From an uncultured Clostridia bacterium (GTDB lineage Bacteria; Bacillota; Clostridia; Oscillospirales; CAG-272): DNA of 64,000 nucleotides. Numbering within the stretch: position 1 is the first letter of the stretch; every line of letters starts with the position of its first letter. Shown one piece after another: positions 52,405 to 60,809 of the stretch. The translations under genes were made by a program, and so were the position numbers. Location: assembly GCA_948466345.1 (NCBI GenBank), contig CAOKAC010000007.1, positions 44,273 through 108,272 of the forward strand. Reading direction: 5' to 3'. A model generated the notes under the pieces. The model was given only the letters and a program-made list of their open reading frames with translations. It ran no database searches and was not told where the DNA came from.

Positions 52405-52437
52405 CTCCGGAAGATTCTTTTCTTTCAACTTCCGGAG
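52405..52437 (-). promoter_or_regulatory. Hairpin masking the murE ribosome site
   Basis: On the minus strand CTCCGGAAG (52437-52429) pairs with CTTCCGGAG (52413-52405), leaving G and six T before the murE ATG. The right arm contains the GGAG of the ribosome site. It is both a terminator-like hairpin and a potential translational lock. Confidence 0.65.
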
Positions 52438-52456
52438 ATTTTTTACTTCTGATTTT

Positions 52457-54907
52457 TTAGTCGGTCACACTCAAATCCCGCAGGGAAATTTCTACAACCG
52501 TTCCCGCTGGTGCCATAGTACCAGCCGCAATAGACTGTACAGCTACTGTGGACTCACTGCTGTTAGAAGCGCCTTTTACGCTGACATTGAGTCCTGCATT
52601 TACAAGCATGCGGTTGGCTGCTTCTGCCGATTTTCCCACGACATTAGGGACTTCTATCGTGTTTTTAGCTTCCTCGCCATCTGTATAAAGGATAACACGC
52701 CCACTTTCTTTAGACAACGTGCTGCCAGCTGCCGGCACCTGTCCGGTAACCGTAGTACCGGTTCCTACAACTTCACATTTCAGTCCCTTTGCAGCAATAT
52801 CACTGCTGGCCTCTGCCGTAGTGGTACCAACGTAGTTTTTTACACTAATTTCTACAGACTTCATTTCTTCCTCTGTATATTGCGGCTCATACCCCATGTA
52901 GGGAAGAATCGTAGATAAGAAATTAGAAACGTACGGCGCAGCTACCACGCTGCCGTACACACTGCCGCCCATAGGTTCATCGACTACAATGATTACGGCA
53001 ATTTCCGGATCATATGCCGGCGCAAAGGCCACACAAGAACCGATACGCAAAAAGGTTTGCCCGCTCTCATCCTTCTGGTCAATTTTTTCGGAAGTACCAG
53101 TTTTGGCAGCAACTTTATATCCCTTTACATAAGCGTTTTTTGCACCGCCATCGGTGGAAACACCTTCTTCCAAAATGCCTGCAATGGTGTTGCACACTTC
53201 CGTGCTCACCACCTGCCGTTTTATATCTGTATCATACGTGTTTTTCACTTTGCCTTCGCTGTCAATAACTTCTTTGAGCAGATGAGGGGTTACTAAATAT
53301 CCCCCATTGGCTACAGCAGATATTGCAGTCAACTGCTGCAGGGGTGTCGTCTTGTATGTCTGACCAAAGGAATAAACAGCTAGAGATACAGTAGTAAAAT
53401 CGTTAAAATTGTGATAGTAGGTTGACACTTCGTTGGGCAAATCAATGCCGGTAACATTTCCGTATCCAAAATCCAAAAAATATTTATAGAAGGTTTCTCT
53501 TCCCAGCCGCAGTGCAATTGTCATCAGAGCAGGGTTACAGGACTGCTGCAAACTTTTTGCATATGGCAGCGTTCCATGCCCCGTTTTCTTGTGACAACTG
53601 ATCGGCCGGGAATACCCTTCAATCTTCATGCTTCCGCTGCAAGTAAAAGATTCTGTAGGGTTGGTTACGCCTTCTTCAAATGCCATTGCGGTGGTCATAA
53701 TTTTGGATGTAGAGCCCGGTTCGTACAACTCTGTAATCGCCTTGTTCTTCCACATAGTGTAAAGCAAATCAAAATATTTGCTGGTCCTAGCCTTTTCATA
53801 TAAAGCTGCAAAATTTGCCTCGTAATACTGATCCGCCGCTGCAGTCAGCTCTTCGCTGCCGTCTTCCAATTTTTTGTTTTCTTCCTTCACCTTTTTCACA
53901 GCAAGGCGATATGCATCATCGTTGCGCTGATCACTGTTTTCGTATTCTGCAAGCTTTTCCCCCGACCATGCATCCAAGGTATATGGATCATTGCAGTCAA
54001 AAGAAGGATATGTAGCCATCCCCAGGATCGCTCCAGTATTTACGTTCATTACAATACCAGCTGCACGGTTTGCCGCTTGATTCTCGTTTACAGTAGCTTC
54101 AAGCTGGTTTTCCAATTCATACTGGATATAGGTATCAATGTTCGTTACAACATCGTATCCATCTTCTGCGGCTACATACGTTTCATATTCAAAACCCATG
54201 TCGTTGTTCAATGCATCCTGCGCTGTCACATAACGGCCGCTGGTTCCCTCCAGCAGGTTATTATAATATGCCTCTAATCCATAAATACCGATTCCATCGC
54301 TATTGGTGAATCCAAGCGTATGGGCCGCAAGGTCACCGTAAGGATAATAACGAATTGCACCCGCACGCAGATATATCTGAGAAGTCAACTCGTATTCATC
54401 GATAAACTTCCGTACCTTCTCAGCATCTTCTTCGCTTATTTGGTTTGCAATTACCTCATACCGCCGGTTTTTCTTGCCGGTCTTTTCCAGAACCGCATCG
54501 TAATCACACCCCAGCGTATCGGCAAAGAAGCGGGAAATCAGTTCATTCATTTTTATATCTTTGTAATCCGCGTCGGAAGCCTTCCAGGTATACAGCGCTT
54601 CTTTCCCATCCTCCTCTTCTTTTGCCATTGCGTCGATGATATCTTGGGGAGAGATAAAGCAAAGATATACTGTAGCGTTTGTAGCAAGAATATTCCCATT
54701 GGTATCGTAGATTGTGCCCCGCTCCGGGTTGACCTCTGTCTCCATGGTAATTTCATTCATTACCTGCTCTTTATAGTAATCGTAACTATATACCTGAAGG
54801 TACGCCAAACGTATGGCTACGATAATAGCAAGCGCACCAAACACCATAGTCAATACTGTGGCGCGGGAGGTAGTGCGCCTGGTAATTCTCTTTCTATTTT
54901 CCGCCAT
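52457..54907 (-). CDS. spoVD: PBP2-type transpeptidase with PASTA domains (SpoVD/FtsI)
   Basis: A class B penicillin-binding protein of 816 aa. An N-terminal membrane anchor (about 18-38) is followed by the dimerisation domain, then the transpeptidase with STSK (about 397), SCN (about 456) and KTGTSEK (about 603). Two C-terminal PASTA domains follow. It may serve as the septal PBP for both division and spores, because only one such gene is present in this cluster. The ATG is preceded by AAGGAAG. FtsW in this cluster is the likely SEDS partner. Confidence 0.93.
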   Translation of the reverse strand: MAENRKRITRRTTSRATVLTMVFGALAIIVAIRLAYLQVYSYDYYKEQVMNEITMETEVNPERGTIYDTNGNILATNATVYLCFISPQDIIDAMAKEEEDGKEALYTWKASDADYKDIKMNELISRFFADTLGCDYDAVLEKTGKKNRRYEVIANQISEEDAEKVRKFIDEYELTSQIYLRAGAIRYYPYGDLAAHTLGFTNSDGIGIYGLEAYYNNLLEGTSGRYVTAQDALNNDMGFEYETYVAAEDGYDVVTNIDTYIQYELENQLEATVNENQAANRAAGIVMNVNTGAILGMATYPSFDCNDPYTLDAWSGEKLAEYENSDQRNDDAYRLAVKKVKEENKKLEDGSEELTAAADQYYEANFAALYEKARTSKYFDLLYTMWKNKAITELYEPGSTSKIMTTAMAFEEGVTNPTESFTCSGSMKIEGYSRPISCHKKTGHGTLPYAKSLQQSCNPALMTIALRLGRETFYKYFLDFGYGNVTGIDLPNEVSTYYHNFNDFTTVSLAVYSFGQTYKTTPLQQLTAISAVANGGYLVTPHLLKEVIDSEGKVKNTYDTDIKRQVVSTEVCNTIAGILEEGVSTDGGAKNAYVKGYKVAAKTGTSEKIDQKDESGQTFLRIGSCVAFAPAYDPEIAVIIVVDEPMGGSVYGSVVAAPYVSNFLSTILPYMGYEPQYTEEEMKSVEISVKNYVGTTTAEASSDIAAKGLKCEVVGTGTTVTGQVPAAGSTLSKESGRVILYTDGEEAKNTIEVPNVVGKSAEAANRMLVNAGLNVSVKGASNSSESTVAVQSIAAGTMAPAGTVVEISLRDLSVTD

Positions 54908-54990
54908 TCAGCAATCTTCCTTTCCCCGGCACTGCAACTTGTTCGTTTGATTCTATGTGCCGATGTAGCAATTTATGTATTCCATATAAT

Positions 54991-55023
54991 CCAAAGAAGG
55001 TGTGCAATGCACACCTTCTTTGG
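54991..55023. terminator. 16-bp inverted repeat between ftsL and spoVD
   Basis: CCAAAGAAGGTGTGCA and its complement (54991-55006 and 55008-55023) form a perfect stem 10 nt below the ftsL stop. It lacks a U-run, so it may cut or stabilise the dcw mRNA rather than terminate it. Confidence 0.6.
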
Positions 55024-55033
55024 GATCAAAAGA

Positions 55034-55918
55034 TTAGTTAATATATTCTAAGAGTTTATCCCAGCCGCTCCCAACAGAAGACAAAAGCGTTGCAAAAATT
55101 CCGAAGTCTTCCTGATTTTCTTCCGTATCCTCTATCACCTCAACCCGGTCTCCCTGGGCAATGTTAATATACTTAGACTCAACCTGATTGCGGCGCACCA
55201 TACCAATATCTTCTCTGGCGGTTTTTTCAATCATACGTACATCATTCTTTAAATCTAACTGAATAGCCAGTTGTTCCACTTCTGTGCTCAATTCACTACG
55301 CTGGGACTCCAGTCCGGAAATCTCCCGTTTAAACTCATTAATCTGCGCAAAACTGAAAATAATCATCAGCACGACAGCGGTAAAAAGAACAATTGCAGTC
55401 AAAATGCTTTTAGGGACAGGCGAACTTTTTACCCGAACTTCATCCGAACGTCCGCCTCGAATCATTTGAAGCAGCCCACTTTTTGTACGCTCTGCTTGTT
55501 TTGCAGACGCATGCGGTCTGCTTTGCACAACAGCTGCCTGTGCACGGATAGAAGCCGCGCGTGCATATGCCGACGCATAAGCGCCGGAGGGAAAAGGCGT
55601 AACTCTCGTAAATGCACGGGTGCGCTGCTGCGCTTCATAAGCCGCACGCTGCGCGGCAGAAGGAGTCGCCTTGGCAGATACTGTTTGCTGCGTTCTAGTC
55701 TTCGTCTGTACAGCTGTTCTTTTCCCAGCAGGAACAAATTCTGCCGTTTCTTCAAAGGGATTGACAGTCTTGGCAATTTTTCCATCTACCCTAGAAATTT
55801 CCTGTGTCTGGCACTTTGCAGACACTGCGGCCGCACCTCTACCGCTAAATTTTTGCTGCAATCTGCCGCACAGTGGATTTTCTACCGTGCCTGTTACATG
55901 CATTTGTGCGCTTGCCAT
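55034..55918 (-). CDS. ftsL: FtsL-like division protein with long N-terminal tail
   Basis: A bitopic protein of 294 aa at the ftsL position, just after rsmH. The first ~165 residues are low-complexity, rich in Ala, Arg, Gln and Thr, and cytoplasmic. One membrane segment (171-192) and a coiled-coil (EFKREISGLESQRSELSTEV) follow, then an acidic end. Classical FtsL is ~100-120 aa, so the tail is unusually long. FtsL links FtsB/DivIC, FtsQ and FtsW-FtsI. AAAGGATAGGG lies before the ATG. Confidence 0.85.
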   Translation of the reverse strand: MASAQMHVTGTVENPLCGRLQQKFSGRGAAAVSAKCQTQEISRVDGKIAKTVNPFEETAEFVPAGKRTAVQTKTRTQQTVSAKATPSAAQRAAYEAQQRTRAFTRVTPFPSGAYASAYARAASIRAQAAVVQSRPHASAKQAERTKSGLLQMIRGGRSDEVRVKSSPVPKSILTAIVLFTAVVLMIIFSFAQINEFKREISGLESQRSELSTEVEQLAIQLDLKNDVRMIEKTAREDIGMVRRNQVESKYINIAQGDRVEVIEDTEENQEDFGIFATLLSSVGSGWDKLLEYIN

Positions 55919-55970
55919 TGTCTTTCCCTATCCTTTCTTTACATTCCGCCGTGTCAGGCAGTTTTGCTTT

Positions 55971-56909
55971 CTATATCTTTTCCACAATCCGCAGCTTTGC
56001 GCTTCTTGCTCTTGAATTTTCTGCAATTTCTGCATCTGAAGGCAAAATCGGTTTTTTTGTAATTCGTGTCACAATCGGCTTTTTCCCGCAGGTACATATC
56101 GGAAAATCTGGTGGGCACTCGCAGGGAGATGCCATTTTCCCAAATACCTGCTTTACAATTCTATCTTCTAAAGAGTGAAAAGTAATCACTGCAGCGCGGC
56201 CTCCTGGACGAAGACGCTCTACCGCCGCCTGGAGCGACGGCTCAATTACTTGCAGTTCTCCATTTACTTCAATACGCAATGCCTGAAACGTTCTTCTTGC
56301 AGGATGCTGGTTTTCTTTGCGGCGGGCCGCTGCTGGAATAGCTTCGATAACAAGCTCTGCTAGCTGTTGCGTTGTCTCAATTCGTTGATTTGCCCGTTTT
56401 TCCACAATGATGGATGCAATCCGCTTAGAAAATCGCTCTTCTCCATATTCCTGTAAAATTCTGTACAAATCTTCTTCACTATATGTATTGACAATATCCG
56501 CCGCCGTTCTACCGCCTGAAGGATCCATGCGCATATCTAAAGGGGCATCTGCCATATAAGAAAACCCCCGATTTGCCTCATCCAATTGAACGGAAGAAAC
56601 ACCAAGATCCCACAATACTCCATCTATTTCTTGTATACCCAAGCCATCCAGCACTTCGCCGACAGCTGCAAAATTTGCTTTTACTACAGTAGATGCTGTC
56701 CCATACGCCGCTAGGCGCTGTCTGCATCGCACCACTGCGCGTTCGTCCTGATCTAAGCTAATAAGCCTTGCTCCATGGGGCGTTTGCCGCAAAATTTCTT
56801 CGGAGTGCCCGCCGCCGCCGGCAGTACAGTCTACAAAAATACCCCCCCGGCGAGGTACAAGAGCTTCCACAGCTTCTCTCAGAAGAACAGATACATGTGC
56901 ATAGTTCAC
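55971..56909 (-). CDS. rsmH: 16S rRNA m4C1402 methyltransferase
   Basis: Methylates the N4 of C1402 of 16S rRNA (MraW). At 312 aa it is of usual size. It begins YAHVSVLLREAVEALVPR and has the SAM-binding DCTAGGGGHSEEIL at about 27-40, DLGVSSVQLDEANRGFSY and the C-terminal VITFHSLEDRIVKQVF. The start is a GTG at 56909 with AAAGG about 10 nt upstream. It follows mraZ by 26 nt. Standard second gene of the dcw cluster. Confidence 0.95.
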   Translation of the reverse strand: MNYAHVSVLLREAVEALVPRRGGIFVDCTAGGGGHSEEILRQTPHGARLISLDQDERAVVRCRQRLAAYGTASTVVKANFAAVGEVLDGLGIQEIDGVLWDLGVSSVQLDEANRGFSYMADAPLDMRMDPSGGRTAADIVNTYSEEDLYRILQEYGEERFSKRIASIIVEKRANQRIETTQQLAELVIEAIPAAARRKENQHPARRTFQALRIEVNGELQVIEPSLQAAVERLRPGGRAAVITFHSLEDRIVKQVFGKMASPCECPPDFPICTCGKKPIVTRITKKPILPSDAEIAENSRARSAKLRIVEKI

Positions 56910-56935
56910 ACTATCTCTGCCTTTCTTATTTATTT

Positions 56936-57364
56936 TTACAAGCCGTATTCCAACATTAAATCCCGAATGCTGGCAACCTTTTCCGTATCATACATGTCCG
57001 GAATCTGCGCACTCTCAGAAGCCCACAATTCTACTCTATCCCCACATCCAATAAAGGTAACCCCTTCTGTCAATCCCGCATACTCCACTAAGTCTTTGGA
57101 AAGCATTACCCTGCCCTGTCCGTCAGGCACGGATTTTTGGGCATTTCCGCAAATAAAGCGGGTAATGTCACGCACCTGGGTTTTCGGCAATTCCTTAAGT
57201 TTTTCTGTATAGTTGGACCATTCCGCCAGAGAATATGCTGACAGACAACCGTCGACATTTACTGTGATTACAATTGGAGAGCCAAGATCTTCACGAAATT
57301 TTGCCGGAAAGAACACGCGATTTTTCGCATCCAGCGTGTGGGTGTATTTACCCAGCAAATCCAC
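56936..57364 (-). CDS. mraZ: MraZ transcriptional regulator
   Basis: A ring-forming AbrB-like DNA-binding protein of 142 aa that usually represses the dcw operon from its promoter. It has two tandem motifs: KYTHTLDAKNRVFFPAKFRE (6-25) and SVPDGQGRVMLSKDLVEYAG. The GTG at 57364 is preferred because GGGGGAG lies 6 nt upstream and the protein then starts exactly at the MraZ domain. An ATG at 57388 is possible. First gene of the cluster, with a strong promoter upstream. Confidence 0.93.
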   Translation of the reverse strand: MDLLGKYTHTLDAKNRVFFPAKFREDLGSPIVITVNVDGCLSAYSLAEWSNYTEKLKELPKTQVRDITRFICGNAQKSVPDGQGRVMLSKDLVEYAGLTEGVTFIGCGDRVELWASESAQIPDMYDTEKVASIRDLMLEYGL

Positions 57365-57432
57365 ATTTAGCTCCCCCTTTTCCACCATTTTTATGAAACA
57401 ATTATGTTCTATTACACCACAAGGATGTTATT

Positions 57433-57461
57433 ATTATAATATGGACGTTGCGAATTTGCAA
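57433..57461 (-). promoter_or_regulatory. mraZ promoter of the dcw operon
   Basis: -35 TTGCAA (57456-57461) and -10 TATAAT (57433-57438) with 17 nt between, about 70 nt upstream of the mraZ GTG. The -35 context TTGCAAATTCGC matches the ftsZ promoter. Confidence 0.82.
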
Positions 57462-57582
57462 TACATTTTTATAAGTTTTGCATGGTTTTTTTCAATATTT
57501 CGCACTATTTCTCCTGTTATTCCTTCTTTAATTCCATTCATTTTTACATTTACTACCATTTATTTTATTTTTTACCATTTTC

Positions 57583-57606
57583 ATCTAAAAACAATTGTTT
57601 TTAGAT
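57583..57606. repeat. 24-bp perfect palindrome upstream of mraZ
   Basis: ATCTAAAAACAA and its exact complement without spacer, 57583-57606, in an AT-rich region about 120 bp above the mraZ -35 box. It may be a protein-binding site; its role is unknown. Confidence 0.55.
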
Positions 57607-57626
57607 AGGCGCAGAAAATAAGCGTC

Positions 57627-57659
57627 AAAAAAGCAGCCCCCTTCGGCGGCTGCTTTTTT
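57627..57659. terminator. Bidirectional terminator upstream of the dcw promoter
   Basis: AAAAAAGCAGCC with its complement (57627-57638 and 57648-57659) and a GC-rich loop, T6 or A6 on both sides. It stops transcripts from the tautomerase side. Confidence 0.88.
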
Positions 57660-57776
57660 AGACATCGGTATAAACAAATATTTTTTATCCTTTTTTGCGC
57701 ATATAGTGCTTTTTTATACGTAGCAGTTTTTGCATCAAAGAAAGGAAGCAGAGAGACTACCTTTCTTTGATGCTAT

Positions 57777-58013
57777 TTACGTAAAGGACACAGGATCCGT
57801 ATATCCTGGCTCTACAAGTACATTGTCTTTATCTTTAACAAACTCGTTGTATACACCTTCCCACTGCGCATAGTCATATTCCTCAACAGACACAGAAATA
57901 TATTTCTCTGGCTTGCCCATAGTTTTGTTGACTACAGCAGCAATTTGTTCAGCAGCCTCCTGCAGTTGGTCCTTGGAAGGCCCGCTAATTGTCTTGATTA
58001 CAATATGTGGCAT
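57777..58013 (-). CDS. 4-oxalocrotonate tautomerase-like protein
   Basis: A small tautomerase of 78 aa. After Met removal Pro is the first residue (PHIVIKTISGPSKDQLQEAA), the catalytic base of the 4-OT superfamily. It has a 15-20 aa C-terminal extension beyond the usual 62 aa core. Such proteins act on keto/enol pairs; the biological substrate is unknown. AAAGGAG lies 7 nt before the ATG. It is cotranscribed with the nitroreductase, whose stop lies 19 nt upstream. Confidence 0.82.
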   Translation of the reverse strand: MPHIVIKTISGPSKDQLQEAAEQIAAVVNKTMGKPEKYISVSVEEYDYAQWEGVYNEFVKDKDNVLVEPGYTDPVSFT

Positions 58014-58032
58014 ATTTTTATCTCCTTTTTAT

Positions 58033-58587
58033 TTAATCAATCCACAAAATCTTATTCATATCCGGCACATGCGGGGCCCCACCCGGATATTCTGCATATC
58101 CCAGCAAAACAGCAATCCCCAAATCATACCCTGTTTGAAAACGGAGCTTCTCTTTAAATAGATTTCCCTGTGCTCCGGCAAAGGAAAATTTGGCCAGCCC
58201 ACAAATCAAGGTATCAATGCCCAAAGATGTAGCAGCCAGCGCAATGTTTTCCGTAACGATACCACAGTCCAAAAAGGCATCTTCGGCAATCGGAACCAGC
58301 ATCATGCAAGGAGCATTATAGTATAGCCTCCCCCCTCTGGTCTGTATACGCTCGTATATACTTTGATCTGGCAATGCTGCTAGATTCTTCATACCTTCTT
58401 CTTCCAGTTTACAAATTAAGTCTTTATTTTTCAGCACAATCACCTGCCATGGTTGGCGGTTCATCCCGCTAGGCGCACATACGCCCGCTTGCGCAATAGT
58501 CCGCAAATCCTGGTCACTGGGCGCCTTGTCCGTAAAGGCTCGGCAGGAGTACCGAGTGCGTATGGTTTCTATTGTATCAATTGGCAT
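58033..58587 (-). CDS. Nitroreductase family protein
   Basis: An FMN-dependent oxidoreductase of 184 aa. The N-terminal IRTRYSCRAFTDKAP and the APSGMNRQPWQVIVL segment, with the MNRQPW residues that bind FMN, are family signatures. The centre has DCGIVTENIALAATSLGI. Nitroreductase-fold proteins reduce nitro compounds, quinones or flavins; specific activity is unknown. AAAGGGGGATGATGG precedes the ATG. It is followed on the same strand by the 4-OT-like gene. It is the last recognisable chromosomal gene before the integrated element. Confidence 0.9.
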   Translation of the reverse strand: MPIDTIETIRTRYSCRAFTDKAPSDQDLRTIAQAGVCAPSGMNRQPWQVIVLKNKDLICKLEEEGMKNLAALPDQSIYERIQTRGGRLYYNAPCMMLVPIAEDAFLDCGIVTENIALAATSLGIDTLICGLAKFSFAGAQGNLFKEKLRFQTGYDLGIAVLLGYAEYPGGAPHVPDMNKILWID

Positions 58588-58819
58588 AATCCATCATCCC
58601 CCTTTTTTTATACTAAAAAATATCTTCGTATTTGGCTCCTTGCAGGATAGAAGTCTTGATAAACAAAATCAATCTTAGAAGAAGATATACCGCTACTTTA
58701 GTATAACAGTTCTCCAATCTGAAAGCAAGAATACAGTTCACATACAGCCAAGTCCACGCCCTACAGAGCTATTTACACCTAATAATTAGTAATTAGTAAA
58801 TAGCTCGTTGAAAACAAGG

Positions 58820-58855
58820 AATGCCGAACCCCTTAAAATCAAGGCTTTCGGCATT
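58820..58855 (-). terminator. Terminator of the original tRNA-Arg gene
   Basis: AATGCCGAA with TTCGGCATT (58820-58828 and 58847-58855) plus an inner AAGG/CCTT pair, followed on the minus strand by CCTTGTTTTC. It lies 5 nt beyond the CCA end of the tRNA fragment, so it was probably the terminator of the tRNA gene before the element inserted. Confidence 0.75.
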
Positions 58856-58860
58856 GTTGG

Positions 58861-58905
58861 TGGCGCGCCCGAAGGAATTCGAATCCCCGACCTTCCGCTT
58901 AGGAG
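58861..58905 (-). other. Element junction (att site): 3' part of tRNA-Arg(CCU)
   Basis: The 45 nt read on the minus strand as anticodon loop CTCCTAA, the 3' anticodon stem, variable loop, T-arm with TTCGAAT, acceptor strand CGGGCGC, discriminator G and CCA. The anticodon stem does not pair with the bases on the 5' side, and there is no D-arm, so it is a fragment. Tyrosine integrases often insert here and leave such a copy at one junction. The chromosomal side is left, where the terminator is; the element is to the right. Confidence 0.85.
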
Positions 58906-59201
58906 AAGCACCAAGACACTATATACGACTTCCCTCGAAGTCCCCGAAAGTCCTTATAAATAGCGGCTTTTCCGGCATTTTGATTACCGCATTTTCTTAT
59001 GCTTTCCCTGCTAATTTTAGGGTGTTTTAGGGCTTACGATTAGATGGGAATTAGCAGGACAAAGGATTTTCGGGTGGAAATCTAATAACGATTTTTTCTA
59101 TTATATTCCCTTGATATTTCTTTTCTTGCCGCTTCGGTTTATCTATTATTGCATAAAAATAAGCAAAAGTCAAGCCACTGGAACAGCTTGACTTTTGCCT
59201 T
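58906..59201 (-). other. Element end with terminator and possible arm sites
   Basis: No gene is seen in these 296 nt. A 13-bp stem, GCAAAAGTCAAGC with its complement (59163-59175 and 59186-59198), with a U-rich tail ends the integrase transcript. TTTTAGGG occurs twice 10 nt apart at about 59015-59032, which may be an integrase arm site. Confidence 0.5.
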
Positions 59202-60809
59202 TTAATTATTAGGTTTATAATTTTCCAATACTGTTTTCATTACTGCAAGCAATTCAGGATTAGCCATTAACTGAGCAACAAGCTCGGCGTTGTCATCATT
59301 TTTTTGTACTTCTGCGGATTGGCTCGGCGTTTGTGTTTCTTCCTTTCGCCTATAAAAGTTTTCCTCAAAGCGTTGAGCATTTACCCGGCGATCCTCGTCT
59401 ATAATATGAGAATACACATCGGCTACCATTTTAACCTGTGCGTGTCCTGAATCGCCCTGAACGGATTTCATATCGCCGCCGTTCAGCTTCAGCTTATAAG
59501 TAATACTTGAATGTCTTAGACTATGGAAAACAACGGGCGGCAAGTCGTTATTCTTTATGAGCTTACTCAATGCCCTGTTAATCGTCTGTCCCTCAATCGG
59601 TCTGCCGTTAGGATTGCAAAACACAAGATTATAGTCTGTAAACTCATCTCCAAACAGAGCCTTGTATTCTTCAATCTCAGATTTTCGCTGTTTGAGCATT
59701 TCCGCAACGGTAGTGGGAATAAACACCCTGCGGGTACTTGTCTTTGTTTTCGGCTCTTTCAGTACCAATGCGGTATTCGTTCTTGCGATAACAGCAGGAA
59801 ACTTAAACATTACGCCTTTTTCTCCAAGTGTTTCAAGCGCTTCCCGGTTTACTCTTTGCAGCTCTTTGTTGACAAAAAGATAGGCGTTGCCGGATTTAAT
59901 GCTTGCGTCGCTGACATCAATGCAGTCCCAAGTCAAGCCGAGCATTTCGCCCATACGCAAGGAGCAAGCAAAAGCCAAATTTAAGGCTAATCGGAGAATA
60001 TCGTCATCACATAGGTCTATTGCCTTGAAAAGAGTGTCTGCGTCCCATATATCACGGGTTTTGTGTTCTTCCTTCGGAAGTGTTGCGTTGACGCAGGGAT
60101 TCTTAGCCATCAGCTCCCATTTGACCGCCTGATTAAAAGCGTTTCTAAGCAGCTTGTGAACTTCCCTGACAACATGACAAGACAGATATTCATTATTCGG
60201 CTTGCGGTTATTTACCACTCTCGATTTGACGGAAAGAAGGCTTTGGTAATACTTGTCCAACACCCTTGTGGTCACATCACTAAGCTGCATATCCCCGATA
60301 ATCGGGTTAATGTAATTAAAAATAATGCTGCGGCGAGCCTCATAGGTAGACATTGCCCAAGTGTTCACGCCATAGATAGACATATATTCATCAAGCAATT
60401 CCTTTACGGTTTTTGCTTCAGGAACTATAAAAGTCCCCGTTTCCTGTTCAAATTCAATCTGAGCCTTTCGTTTGCGAGCGTCAGCATTTGTCTCGAAGGT
60501 TTCCCACTTCTGACGCTTTTTTCCGTTCTCGTCTATGTAAGCGTAGACAACGGAGTATTTATTTTTTCTTTTTACGATAGAAGCCATTTTTAGCACCTCC
60601 AATTGGTTATTTTCAAGCCAAGCGTCAAAACTTGACTTCACAATGCGAATGTGGTTGCCGACACGCACACTTTCAAACACATCTGAACGAATGAGTTTTA
60701 TGGCGGTATCTCGGCATATATCGAGTATTTGGCAGATTTCATTAACTGAGTAGCTGCCTTTTCCTTTTGCATAGTCCTGATTATAGGCAAGACACTTTTC
60801 TTCAAACAT
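59202..60809 (-). CDS. Tyrosine integrase fused to excisionase-like HTH domain
   Basis: A 535-aa protein. Residues ~1-74 are an excisionase-like winged helix (SYSVNEICQILDICRDTAIK, then IRIVKSSFDAWLE). From Met75 (MASIVKRKNKYSVVYAY) it is a typical tyrosine recombinase: an SAM-like core-binding domain, then catalytic Arg285, His429, Arg432, His456 and Tyr466 in LRMGEM, HSLRH, GHAQV and VYSHI. No stop separates the two parts. A GGAGG lies just ahead of the inner ATG at 60587, so the integrase can also be made alone (461 aa). The start at 60809 has GGAGG upstream and overlaps the preceding gene by 8 bp. Confidence 0.88.
   Translation of the reverse strand: MFEEKCLAYNQDYAKGKGSYSVNEICQILDICRDTAIKLIRSDVFESVRVGNHIRIVKSSFDAWLENNQLEVLKMASIVKRKNKYSVVYAYIDENGKKRQKWETFETNADARKRKAQIEFEQETGTFIVPEAKTVKELLDEYMSIYGVNTWAMSTYEARRSIIFNYINPIIGDMQLSDVTTRVLDKYYQSLLSVKSRVVNNRKPNNEYLSCHVVREVHKLLRNAFNQAVKWELMAKNPCVNATLPKEEHKTRDIWDADTLFKAIDLCDDDILRLALNLAFACSLRMGEMLGLTWDCIDVSDASIKSGNAYLFVNKELQRVNREALETLGEKGVMFKFPAVIARTNTALVLKEPKTKTSTRRVFIPTTVAEMLKQRKSEIEEYKALFGDEFTDYNLVFCNPNGRPIEGQTINRALSKLIKNNDLPPVVFHSLRHSSITYKLKLNGGDMKSVQGDSGHAQVKMVADVYSHIIDEDRRVNAQRFEENFYRRKEETQTPSQSAEVQKNDDNAELVAQLMANPELLAVMKTVLENYKPNN

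Noticed and set aside
58861..58940. Functional tRNA-Arg gene
   Set aside because: The 5' half with acceptor strand and D-arm is missing and the anticodon stem does not pair, so it is only a fragment.
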